Origin: an uncultured Flavobacteriales bacterium
GTDB taxonomy: Bacteria; Bacteroidota; Bacteroidia; Palsa-965
DNA: 27,361 nt
NCBI GenBank assembly: GCA_946478675.1
Contig: CAMLEF010000015.1
Span: forward strand, 1-27,361
Direction of reading: 5' to 3'
Shown here: positions 1-7,700 of the stretch, one piece after another
Position numbering within the stretch: position 1 is the first letter of the stretch
Layout: each line of letters begins with the position of its first letter
Made by a program: the position numbers and the translations under genes
The notes under the pieces: generated by a model
Told to the model about the DNA's origin: nothing
Seen by the model: only the letters and a program-made list of their open reading frames with translations
Database searches by the model: none

Positions 1-454
1 GAAACACCGGCGCTTCGCGGTTCAACGCTTGTGCCGTTGCATCCCATCGCTCTTTGCCGAGCTCCTGCTCCGCCAGCGCATCCAGCCAGTCGGGATACGA
101 CTCGCGCATTTTACGGATGCGGGAATATTTCACCAGTCGCTCCGACACCGGGCCCTCTCCCGACGGAGCGGATCCGCTTTTGTAAATGCGTTTCCACTTG
201 TGCCAGGTTTCCACCAGCAGCTTCACGTCGTTCACCGATTCGAACTCGTCCTGGCCAAGCGCCGTCACCAGCGGTCGCCAGTAACGCACGATCCCGTAGA
301 AACGATTCGCCAGCTCGGCCCGCACGCGCTCGTCTTTTATTTTGTGGCGGCGAAACGTTTCGTTCAGTGCGCGATCAGCGGCAATGCCTTTCTGCACGAA
401 TGCAGCAAGCGTTTCTTTGAGCAGTGTAAGCGAATTGGAGGGAGATGGTTTCAT
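1..454 (-). CDS. RsmB/NOP-family 16S rRNA m5C methyltransferase, N-terminal part (cut by window edge)
   Basis: The ATG lies at 454-452 and the frame stays open to the window edge, giving about 151 N-terminal residues. The visible part is the RNA-binding, NusB-like leader typical of RsmB/NOP/Sun cytosine-5 rRNA methyltransferases: a helical start, then FYGIVRYWRPL near residues 50-60, then the family hallmark SYPDWL followed by a helix and the beginning of an ALNREAPVF segment, which in relatives runs into LRVN just before the Rossmann methyltransferase domain. The SAM-binding and catalytic cysteine motifs lie outside the window, so the specific target (RsmB- or RsmF-like) cannot be decided. 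It is divergent from the membrane protein gene at 608; a clean TACCTTTG promoter element lies 70 bases upstream of the ATG on this strand. The family call is from recognised motifs; substrate is inference. Confidence 0.85.
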   Translation of the reverse strand, partial: MKPSPSNSLTLLKETLAAFVQKGIAADRALNETFRRHKIKDERVRAELANRFYGIVRYWRPLVTALGQDEFESVNDVKLLVETWHKWKRIYKSGSAPSGEGPVSERLVKYSRIRKMRESYPDWLDALAEQELGKERWDATAQALNREAPVF

Positions 455-523
455 GAAGGAAGTTGCGTGGTGCACGTTGCGATGGTGCGACGTGACGTGG
501 TGCGGATGTGATTTGTAACGAGA

Positions 524-531
524 CAAAGGTA
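524..531 (-). promoter_or_regulatory. Bacteroidota -7 element TACCTTTG for the rRNA methyltransferase
   Basis: On the minus strand the octamer reads TACCTTTG, an exact match to TAnnTTTG. It is 70 bases upstream of the ATG at 454. A TTG on the same strand at 548-546 is only 14 bases away, shorter than the usual -33 to -7 spacing of about 17-23, so the -33 box is not secure. The same octamer occurs divergently at 594-601. Confidence 0.5.
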
Positions 532-593
532 CGCGCTATTTATCCCAATCCCATCCGCACCTTGCACCCCGCAACTCCGCACCTCCATTTAAT

Positions 594-601
594 TACCTTT
601 G
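594..601 (+). promoter_or_regulatory. -7 element TACCTTTG six bases before the membrane protein ATG
   Basis: This is an exact TAnnTTTG octamer ending six bases before the ATG at 608. Because transcription starts only a few bases after this element in Bacteroidota, the mRNA would be leaderless or nearly so. No TTG is seen at the usual -33 distance (the nearest, 562-564, is 29 bases away). Confidence 0.45.
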
Positions 602-607
602 GCGCGG

Positions 608-1285
608 ATGCACACGATCACTTTTTTCAAAGAGGTTCACCTGGGCGGATTAGTGCTGCGCGACCCGGTGACGGCGATCACGAACGTTTTCATTTTTCTT
701 GCGGGGCTCTGGTGCTGGCGGCGACTGCGCGGTCGTGAAGAAGCGTACGTCCGTTCGTGGCGATTGTTTTTTCTTTTTCTCGGCATCCCGGGGCTCATCG
801 GCGTGATCGTGCACGGCTTCTCTTATTATACGAGCGAGCAAACGCACCTGTGGATCTGGCTCGGCATGGGCATCATCCAGAACCTCGGCATCAGCTTCGC
901 GCAGATCGGAACGGTGCAGCACTATTTTCCGAAACAACGCACCTGGCTCATCGCGTTGGTGCTGCTGCAGTTTGTCGTGCTCAGCTATTTCTTCGTTCAC
1001 CTGGCGATGTACAAAGCCGCGAAATGGCACGTCGCGATCGGGTTGCTGCCGGTGATGGGCTGGAGCTTTTACCAATGGGCAAAAGGCAATCGCGCTGCGC
1101 GATGGATCGCGCTCGGTATTGCGGTGTCAGGAATTACCGTGGCGGTACACTCGTTCAAAATTTCGATCAGCGAGCAATGGTTCAATTATAATGACATTGC
1201 CCATTTCCTGATCGTCGCGAGCCTGCTGCTGATGGTGCGCGCGTTCCTCCCGGAAAAAAATTCTGCAAAAACTCCGTCCGTGTAA
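608..1285 (+). CDS. Seven-helix integral membrane protein, CREST/ceramidase-like residue pattern
   Basis: This 225-residue protein has about seven hydrophobic helices and almost no soluble domain, so it should sit in the inner membrane. I do not recognise the family with certainty; it resembles uncharacterised Bacteroidota membrane proteins. Polar residues within or next to helices stand out: H69 in VIVHGF, H181 in AVHSF, and D196/H199 in NDIAHFL near the last helix. A histidine in an early helix plus Asp-x-x-His late in the chain recalls the CREST superfamily of membrane hydrolases (ceramidase, PAQR), but the spacing is not an exact match, so enzymatic function is only a guess. I chose ATG 608 over the in-frame TTG at 599 because a -7 promoter element covers 594-601. 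It is convergent with the cupin gene; the 75-base gap holds a short ACGAATT-type fragment. Confidence 0.8.
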   Translation: MHTITFFKEVHLGGLVLRDPVTAITNVFIFLAGLWCWRRLRGREEAYVRSWRLFFLFLGIPGLIGVIVHGFSYYTSEQTHLWIWLGMGIIQNLGISFAQIGTVQHYFPKQRTWLIALVLLQFVVLSYFFVHLAMYKAAKWHVAIGLLPVMGWSFYQWAKGNRAARWIALGIAVSGITVAVHSFKISISEQWFNYNDIAHFLIVASLLLMVRAFLPEKNSAKTPSV

Positions 1286-1296
1286 TCTGTGATCGC

Positions 1297-1323
1297 CACG
1301 AATTACGCGGATTGCGCGGATTT
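1297..1323. repeat. Short fragment resembling the ACGAATTACG repeat
   Basis: Between the two convergent genes is a stretch beginning CACGAATTACGCGGATT with a second GCGGATT soon after. It shares the ACGAATTACG core with the large array at 22074-22629. I see no hairpin plus T-run in this 75-base gap, so no terminator is called. It may be a decayed copy of the same repeat type. Confidence 0.3.
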
Positions 1324-1360
1324 GAAACACAACCGTTCTTCGTAAATACGTACAGCCTTT

Positions 1361-1759
1361 TTACTTCTCGAGAAAAATCCGGTCGGTGCCGTCGAAGCGC
1401 GGCGATTGAATGCTGAGGATCTTCAGCGGTTCCTGCGAAGTCACTTTTGCGGAATGCGGCGTATTCTTCGGAATAAAGATCACGTCGCCGGGTTTGATAT
1501 GAATGGTTTTGTCGCCGAGCACCATGTCCGCTTCGCCGGAGATGACGTAGACCTGTTCCGTATGCGACACGTGCTTGTGCAGCTTCACTTCTTTCTTCAC
1601 GATGATCACAAAGCTGCTCGATAAAGAATCGCTGTACAGCGGCTTGTTGTAGACATTCTCCGTGGAAGCCGGCGCTTTTACCGTGTCGATCGATTGCTGG
1701 TTTTGCGCGAAAGCAAAAACGGGAAAGAGGAAAAGGAGCAGGAAGAAGAGACGTTGCAT
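1361..1759 (-). CDS. Exported single-domain cupin protein
   Basis: This is a 132-residue protein with a clear signal peptide (MQRLFF through AFAQ, residues 1-19) followed by one cupin barrel. The metal-binding pattern is visible: H61, H63, H66 and E68 in LHKHVSHTE, and H102 in NTPH after the PGDVIFIP turn (90-97). The mature protein should therefore be a small periplasmic metal-binding beta-barrel. The substrate or ligand is unknown; such cupins include isomerases, dioxygenases and sensors. The frame extends eight codons upstream, but the start at 1759 puts the signal peptide at the N-terminus, so I use it. It is divergent from the glycosyltransferase at 1810. A TAATTTG at 1787-1781 on this strand resembles TAnnTTTG with one base missing. 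Confidence 0.88.
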   Translation of the reverse strand: MQRLFFLLLFLFPVFAFAQNQQSIDTVKAPASTENVYNKPLYSDSLSSSFVIIVKKEVKLHKHVSHTEQVYVISGEADMVLGDKTIHIKPGDVIFIPKNTPHSAKVTSQEPLKILSIQSPRFDGTDRIFLEK

Positions 1760-1770
1760 AACGTTGCAGG

Positions 1771-1804
1771 TTGACGCAACCAAATTAGCATATTCTTACT
1801 TTTG
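1771..1804 (+). promoter_or_regulatory. Bacteroidota promoter TTG-N23-TACTTTTG for the glycosyltransferase
   Basis: A TTG at 1771-1773 is followed after 23 bases by TACTTTTG at 1797-1804, an exact match to TAnnTTTG at the upper end of the known spacing. The octamer ends five bases before the ATG at 1810, implying a leaderless or near-leaderless transcript. Confidence 0.55.
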
Positions 1805-1809
1805 GAAAG

Positions 1810-3657
1810 ATGCTTTCGCGGCAACCCTCCCGTCTTTCGCTGTATGCTGTCGTTTTTGCGACGGTGCTTTTCGTCTTCGCGAAAGTGCAGCAGGTTTCTT
1901 CCGTGGAGTCGTTCATCCGCGAATCGTACGCGCTGAGCTGGGACAATTACGGCTACTACCTTCATCTTCCCGCTGTCATTATTCATCACGATCCTGGTCT
2001 CGAAGATCGCGCGTGGGTGGATTCGCTGAATGCACGTTACCAGAAGGAGCGGCCGTTCTACCAGGTGGCGCCGGGAAAAGACAATCGGTTGGTGAACGTT
2101 TATCCCGTCGGCTGGTCGATTGGCTATTCGCCGTTCTTTCTTGTGGCGCATGTAACGGCGGGCTGGTTCGGCTACGCGCGTGATGGATTGTCGGCGCCGT
2201 ACCAATGGCTCGCGATCATCGCCTGTCTCTTCTACGGATTCCTCGGGCTCTGGCTGCTGCGCAAGATCCTGCTTCGGTTTTTCAATGATCGCTTAACGGC
2301 GTTGCTGCTGCTGCTGATCGCGTTCGGCACGAACCTCTTTCATTATGCAACGGCGGATTGCAACCTGCCGCATATTTTTCTTTTCGCGGTCGACAACGGT
2401 ATTTTACTGCTCACAATCCGCTGGCTTGAACGACCGAAGAAACGTTACGCGCTTTTCATCGGCCTGCTGCTGGGACTGGCGACAATCACGCGTCCTTCCG
2501 AAATCGTGTGGGCGCTGGTGCCGCTGCTTTGGAGCAACGGATCGTTCCGCGAAAAATTCCGGATGCTCCGCGAACGTGCCGTTGATGTCTTGCTGTTGAT
2601 TGCGGGAATGATCGCTGTCGGTTCGTTGCAGCTCGTTTACTGGAAATACACGAGCGGGCATTGGTTCTCGTTCAATCATACGGAAGGTTTCGATTTCTTC
2701 CGGCCGTTCACGTGGAAAGTTTTATTCAGCTACAAGAAAGGCTGGCTGCTGTACACGCCGCTGATGATTTTTGCGATTGCGGGAATGGCGCTGCTGCGAA
2801 AAAAGAAAAACGGCTTGCTGCTGCCGGTGCTTCTTTTTTTCCTCACGAACCTCTGGTTCATCTCGAGCTGGGAATGCTGGTGGTACGCCGGAACGTTCAG
2901 CCAGCGTCCGTTCGTGCAATCGTACGGCATGATGGCGTTGCCGCTCGGTGTGTTGCTGGAACAACTTTTCCGCAGGAAGATCGCGATGGTGATCAGCGGT
3001 GCGCTGCTTTCGTTGTGCGTGCTGCTGAATCTTTTCCAGGAATGGCAATTCAATCATGAGATCCTGCACCCGGAGCTGATGACGAAACAGTATTACTGGA
3101 AGATCTTCGGGAAAACGCAGCCAGATCCTTCGTGGCGTGATTTGCTGGAAGTCGACCGGGGAAACCTGCCGCCGCTGGAAACGGTTAAAGATCGTTACAC
3201 GCCGAAACAAATCGCGTTCTCCGATTTTGAAAAGCCTTCGGAAGGAAACGCGACCTGCGACACGATGGGATTCCAGAGTTCGCATTCGCTGCTGCTCGAT
3301 CCAACGCACGACTTCGGCGCTACGTTCCGTCATCCTTATAACGAGGTGAGCGAGAAAGATCATGTGCGGCTGGTGGCGGAGGCGGAAGTGTTTGCGCCGG
3401 ATTCGCTGAACGGGAAAGCGTTTTATTTCGTCTTTAATATGACGGGCAGCCGCGGGCAGGCGTATGGTTATGCTTCGGTGGGATTTGATTCTGCTTCGGT
3501 GAAGCCCGGGAAATGGATGCACCTGCGTGCGGAGTTCATCACGCCGTTTTTGTTGCATCGTGATGATGTGTTTGGTTTTTCGATCTGGAATGCGAATGGT
3601 GCGACGCTGCTCATCGATAATGTGCGGCTGACGGCGTATGAACCGAAAGAAAATTAA
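1810..3657 (+). CDS. GT-C-type membrane glycosyltransferase with C-terminal beta-sandwich-like domain
   Basis: This 615-residue protein has a multi-helix membrane part (residues about 10-420) and a soluble tail. After the first helix comes SWDNYGYYLHLPA with D45, followed by HHDPGLED (D61, D66). Acidic residues in the first outside loop are where GT-C enzymes (PMT/ArnT/PIG-M-like, using lipid-linked sugars) bind metal or substrate. A second outside loop carries NVYPVGWSIGYSPF (97-109). About ten more helices follow. Residues about 468-615 are non-membrane and alternate beta-strand-like segments ending IDNVRLTAYE, as in jelly-roll carbohydrate-binding modules. The overall class is fairly secure from the architecture; donor and acceptor are unknown. 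Nothing next to it suggests a polysaccharide cluster, so it may act alone on a cell-envelope glycan or protein. Confidence 0.78.
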   Translation: MLSRQPSRLSLYAVVFATVLFVFAKVQQVSSVESFIRESYALSWDNYGYYLHLPAVIIHHDPGLEDRAWVDSLNARYQKERPFYQVAPGKDNRLVNVYPVGWSIGYSPFFLVAHVTAGWFGYARDGLSAPYQWLAIIACLFYGFLGLWLLRKILLRFFNDRLTALLLLLIAFGTNLFHYATADCNLPHIFLFAVDNGILLLTIRWLERPKKRYALFIGLLLGLATITRPSEIVWALVPLLWSNGSFREKFRMLRERAVDVLLLIAGMIAVGSLQLVYWKYTSGHWFSFNHTEGFDFFRPFTWKVLFSYKKGWLLYTPLMIFAIAGMALLRKKKNGLLLPVLLFFLTNLWFISSWECWWYAGTFSQRPFVQSYGMMALPLGVLLEQLFRRKIAMVISGALLSLCVLLNLFQEWQFNHEILHPELMTKQYYWKIFGKTQPDPSWRDLLEVDRGNLPPLETVKDRYTPKQIAFSDFEKPSEGNATCDTMGFQSSHSLLLDPTHDFGATFRHPYNEVSEKDHVRLVAEAEVFAPDSLNGKAFYFVFNMTGSRGQAYGYASVGFDSASVKPGKWMHLRAEFITPFLLHRDDVFGFSIWNANGATLLIDNVRLTAYEPKEN

Positions 3658-3682
3658 ACCACGGAGACACGCGGGCACGGAG
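3658..3682. repeat. ACCACGGAGACACG-type intergenic repeat fragment
   Basis: Starting right after the stop codon of the glycosyltransferase, the DNA reads ACCACGGAGACACG and then GGGCACGGAG. From memory, ACCACGGAGACACGGAG-like strings are frequent short intergenic repeats in environmental Bacteroidota and other genomes. No function is visible. Confidence 0.3.
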
Positions 3683-3697
3683 TTCCTAACAGTTCTC

Positions 3698-3727
3698 TTG
3701 CTATTCCCGCGGGAAATTCTATTTTTG
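3698..3727 (+). promoter_or_regulatory. Promoter TTG-N19-TATTTTTG with a palindrome in the spacer
   Basis: TTG at 3698-3700 and TATTTTTG at 3720-3727 are separated by 19 bases, the canonical Bacteroidota spacing, and lie 22 bases before the ATG at 3750. The spacer contains a perfect 12-base palindrome, TTCCCGCGGGAA (3704-3715), which is well placed to be an operator for a dimeric regulator. Confidence 0.6.
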
Positions 3728-3749
3728 GTTTACACCTTAGCCACCTCTC

Positions 3750-4676
3750 ATGAAATCGTTTCTCCTGCTGGCTCCGGCCCTGCTTCTTTCGTGCGCTTCG
3801 TTCGCACAGGTCAAAGTGAAAACCGATGCGCAAACCGAAAACCTCTCGGGGAAAGTGCGCGACGTGCAACAGAAATATTACGCCGTGGAGCACGAAGGCG
3901 GGAAAGACACGATCGGCGCGCAATTCGAAACGTCGGGCATGAACTACGCGACTACGTATACGGAGAACGGCTACGTGAGCGAATCGAAAGTGTTTGTTGC
4001 CGGCGCGAAACTGGAATCGCGCTATACGATCACGTACGATGCGAACGGGAAAAAATCGGAAGAAACGTTTTATACGGAAGAGAACGAAATCGATTACAAG
4101 CTCTCCTATAAATATAGCGCGAAGGGTTTCCTGATGGAAACGAAGAAGACGGATGCGGACGGTGAAGTGGCGGAGAAATATGTGTATGAAGTCGACCCGA
4201 CGGGCCACCCGGTGAAATATTCATTGTATGACGGTGCGGACGTGCTGGCGGGAACGGCGAAATTCCTGTATGACGAATACGGCTGCTGCATCGAAGAAGA
4301 TTATTTCGACGCGAAGAACAAGCCGGAGAAAAAAGTGCTGTACAAATACGACGGTCGTCACCTGCGCATTTCGGAAGAGCGTTACGGCGGCGACGGCATG
4401 CTGCAAGCGCGTTCACTGATGCAATATGATGCGCGCGAAAATCTTACGCAGCAGCAGAACTTCGACAACAACGGCAAGCTCGTCGAGAAGAATACGTTCT
4501 CGTACAACGACCAGAACAACCTCGTGAAGTGGACGAACCTCGGCCGTACGGGCGGCGTGATCTACGAATACACGTATACGTATGTGCTCGATGCGAACGG
4601 CAACTGGATCCGCAAGACGGAATACCATAACGGCACCGCGGCGTTTGTGGCGAAGCGGGAGATCAGCTATTATTAA
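3750..4676 (+). CDS. Secreted YD/RHS-like repeat protein
   Basis: This 308-residue protein starts with a signal peptide (MKSFLLLAPALLLSCASFA). C15 in LLLSC could be a lipobox cysteine, but cleavage after SFA is equally plausible, so lipoprotein or soluble export is undecided. The rest is a run of roughly 20-25-residue units built on Y-x-Y/F, then D/N-x-N/G-G-K, then a charged strand: for example YDANGKKSEE (105-114), YDEYGCCIEE, YDGRHLRISEE, YDARENLTQQ, FDNNGKLVEKN and LDANGNWIRK. This is the YD-repeat pattern of RHS/wall-associated proteins, which folds as a beta-solenoid or shell. There is no RHS core, toxin tail or long array, so it is probably not a polymorphic toxin. Acidic and lysine-rich surface codons are common throughout. 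It is convergent with the first macroglobulin, sharing the terminator at 4696-4742. Confidence 0.8.
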   Translation: MKSFLLLAPALLLSCASFAQVKVKTDAQTENLSGKVRDVQQKYYAVEHEGGKDTIGAQFETSGMNYATTYTENGYVSESKVFVAGAKLESRYTITYDANGKKSEETFYTEENEIDYKLSYKYSAKGFLMETKKTDADGEVAEKYVYEVDPTGHPVKYSLYDGADVLAGTAKFLYDEYGCCIEEDYFDAKNKPEKKVLYKYDGRHLRISEERYGGDGMLQARSLMQYDARENLTQQQNFDNNGKLVEKNTFSYNDQNNLVKWTNLGRTGGVIYEYTYTYVLDANGNWIRKTEYHNGTAAFVAKREISYY

Positions 4677-4695
4677 GGAACGCTTTAAGAATTAA

Positions 4696-4742
4696 AAAAA
4701 GTAACCCTCGAAGGTCTGCGAGACCTTCGAGGGTTACTTTTT
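4696..4742. terminator. Bidirectional terminator hairpin, 22-bp arms
   Basis: A perfect inverted repeat: AAAAA plus GTAACCCTCGAAGGTCT (4696-4717), loop GCG, then the exact complement (4721-4742) ending in TTTTT. With A and T runs at both ends it can terminate both the YD-repeat gene and the macroglobulin that converge here. A near copy lies at 12013-12059. Confidence 0.92.
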
Positions 4743-4759
4743 ACGCTTCGCGTGACTTA

Positions 4760-7700
4760 CTACTTCGCCACTTTCACGCGCATGCCTTCGCTATGCGCAG
4801 CAAACTCCGGAGCGTACATGCACTGCACCTGCGTGATGCCGTTCGAGAAATCGCCGGCGTGGATCACGGTCAGCGGGTATTCGAAGACGTGCGTGCCTTT
4901 CGGGAGATAGTTGAAGAAGAAATCCGTCGAGGCGTCTTTCGTGCTTTCGTAATAGCCGAGGCCGTCCTGGTATTTGTACTGCGAGAGCACATTCACCGGC
5001 TCGAAGCCCGACGCGCGCATGTCTTTCATGTGGATGTACTCCATGTCGCGATCGTTGCGCAGCTCGACACGCACGCGGATCTTGTCGCCGGGATGCAGCA
5101 CGGTTTGTTCCGTGATGGGCTCGATCACCGGTCCGGCATTCGTGTTCTTCACGCGGAACAATTTTTTCGTCACCTGCAGCGGAGTCTGCGCAGGCGTGAT
5201 CTTGTCCATGTCTTCGAAATACTGCCAGTACATCGCGCCCCACGAAACGCCCGGGCCTGCTTTGCTCACGGTGACTTTGCCCATTTCAGGCTTGATCGCG
5301 TCGCCGCTCCACGACGTTTTGAAGTAACCGGTGCCGGCTTCTTCTTTAATGTCCATCTTCTTCGGATCGATCTGCTGCGTGCCGACGACGATCGAAACGT
5401 CCGATTCCGTCGCGAGCCAGCTGGTACCGTCGATGAGCAGCGCGTAACACGCATTCGCTGTTGCGGTCGTCGTTTTCCAGTCGTTCGTTTGCTTGTTCTT
5501 CAGCAGCCACACGCGCATGTCGTCGACCGACTTCGTATCGTTCTTCACTTCTTTGAACGCTTCGATGAGCAGCGACTGCGTTTCGATCGGCGCCTGGTAC
5601 CAGTAATAACCGCCGGTGTTCTCTTTCCAGTACATGCCCATCTCTTCGCTGTGCAGCGCGGTTTCGCCGAGCGACTTCATCACATCGTCTGCCGTCTTCG
5701 TGTCTTTGTAACGGAAGTTCGCCAGCGCGATCATGCCCTGCATGTAACGGCCTTTGTCCATCCAGTACTTCTTCGACTGTCCCATGAAATAATCGAACGC
5801 CTCCTTGTTGCGCTGCGTCATGCTGATCTCGGGGAAGAAACTGCGCGCGTACAAATACTGGATCGCCGTGTAGCTGAGATGATCGTCGTTGATGTGCGCC
5901 TTGTCGTATTTCAGGATCCATTCGTAATCTTCACGAATGCGGTTGTCGAGGTAACGCATGCCGTCGCTGACCATGTCCCAGTTGCGGCGATCGTCGCGCA
6001 CGCTTTTCACACCAAGATGATCGAGATGTCCGAAGCCGGTGATGATGTATTGCGTGACCCAGCGATCGTCCGGCATACCGGCGAACCAGGGCCAGCCGCC
6101 ATTGGAAACCTGCATCTGGCGAAGCTGGCGCATCGAACGTTCCTGTTCATCCGCCATGCGGTTCAGGTCGAACAGCAACCCGACGCGGCGCTTGCGTTCC
6201 GATTCGTCTTTCGCGTCGAGCACCCACGGCGTTTCGGTAAGCACCACGTTTTTCAATTCCTGGTTCTTCTCGAGGTTGGACAGGAACGCGTCGGGGCTCT
6301 GCGATTTCCACGTGTCGAACACCGCTTTGATTTTCGGCGACGAATTCGCGATCGTCGTGGCGATGCTGTTCGAATACAAACGGCTGAACGTTTGCTCGGA
6401 GCATTCGTACGGGTATTCCATCATGTACGGCAACGCCTGTACGGCATACCACGCGGGATTCGACGTGAACTCGAGCGTAAGCCGCTGGTTGCGGATGGTG
6501 GGCGAGCCGTTGTTCTGGTTCAACAATTTCTCGAAGCGGAACTCTTTCGTTTGTCCGCCGCGGATCGGCAGCGGCATCGTTTCCGTTACGAGCATGCGGT
6601 TGCTGAGCACGGGCAATGCGGCTTCTTCTCCGTCGGTGAAATTGCCGGCAGAAGCAACGACGCGATACTGCACCGCGCTTACGCCACCGTCGGGAATCAC
6701 GAGGTCCCACGAGAGCGGCGCGCTTTGTCCTTTCTTCGCGGTGAACGAAACTTTCGCATCCGTAGTGAGCAGCTGCGCGTCGATCGGTTTCATGCTGAGC
6801 GCATCGAAGAGCATCAGCTGCGCGGTTCCGGAAAGTTCTTTGTCTGTGAGGTTGGAAACTTTCGCCGTGAACGTGATGTGGTCTTTCTCACGGAAGAAAC
6901 GCGGCGCATTCGGCGTCACCATCAGGTCTTTCTGCGTGATGACTTCCTTCGTCACTTGTCCGTACTTGAGATCTTTCGTGTGCGCGAAGGCCATGAACTT
7001 CCACTTCGTCAGCGCTTCGTTCATGGTGAACTTGATGATGATCGCGCCGGTGGAATCGGTTTCGAGCTGCGGGAAGAAGAACACGGTTTCGTTCAGGTTG
7101 GAACGTGCCTGGATGTTGCTGAGGTCGGGGCCGCGCTTGTCGCTGTCTTTCCCGCTTTGCTGCTCGAGTGCGTTGTTCTTTTGGACGTCGGCAAGATTCG
7201 CAGCGACGCCTCCCACCGCAATCGTAGCGCCGGTGCTCGTCGCAATATTGCCGTCTTCTTTTTTCTCGGCAGCTTTGGGAGCGGCGAGCGCACGCGTTTG
7301 CGTTTCTTCACGCATGGGCGCTTCGTCCTCCGCAACACTATCATACAGGACGGTGTTGTCGCCGTAGCCCCAACCGTAATTGCGATAGCCGTAATAATAG
7401 CCGAACCAGTTCAGCTTGTCGTAGGTGCGCGAGGTATACGACAGGTAATCGTTCCAGCCGCGCTCGTACATACTGGAACCGACGACGCCTTCTACGCCGC
7501 GCTGCCAGTAAAGCGATCCGTAATACGATTTGTAGAGGTAGAAGCTCCAGTCGTTCGAGCGGAATTCATCGAGCGAAGCATCGTACATCGCCGCCACCAT
7601 TTCCGCAGAAACTTTTTCGCCTTTCGGGCCTTTGATCTTCAGCTTCCATTCTTCTTTCTGCCCGGGGACTAATTTGTTGCGGAACGTTTCGAACGAAATG

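Noticed and set aside
29..511. Plus-strand frame of 160 codons at the window start
   Set aside because: It is antisense to the rRNA methyltransferase, which has recognisable family motifs on the minus strand.
562..564. TTG about 30 bases before the -7 elements, also at 18405-18403 and 19649-19651, as a non-standard -33 spacing
   Set aside because: Three-base matches are expected by chance, and a spacing of 29-31 is outside the known range.
4793..7672. A 959-codon open frame on the plus strand, and others of 442 and 395 codons at 6039-7367 and 8474-9661
   Set aside because: They lie antisense to macroglobulin copy 1. Their translations are rich in Arg, His and Phe with no domains, as expected for the mirror of a GC-rich gene whose codons rarely give antisense stops.
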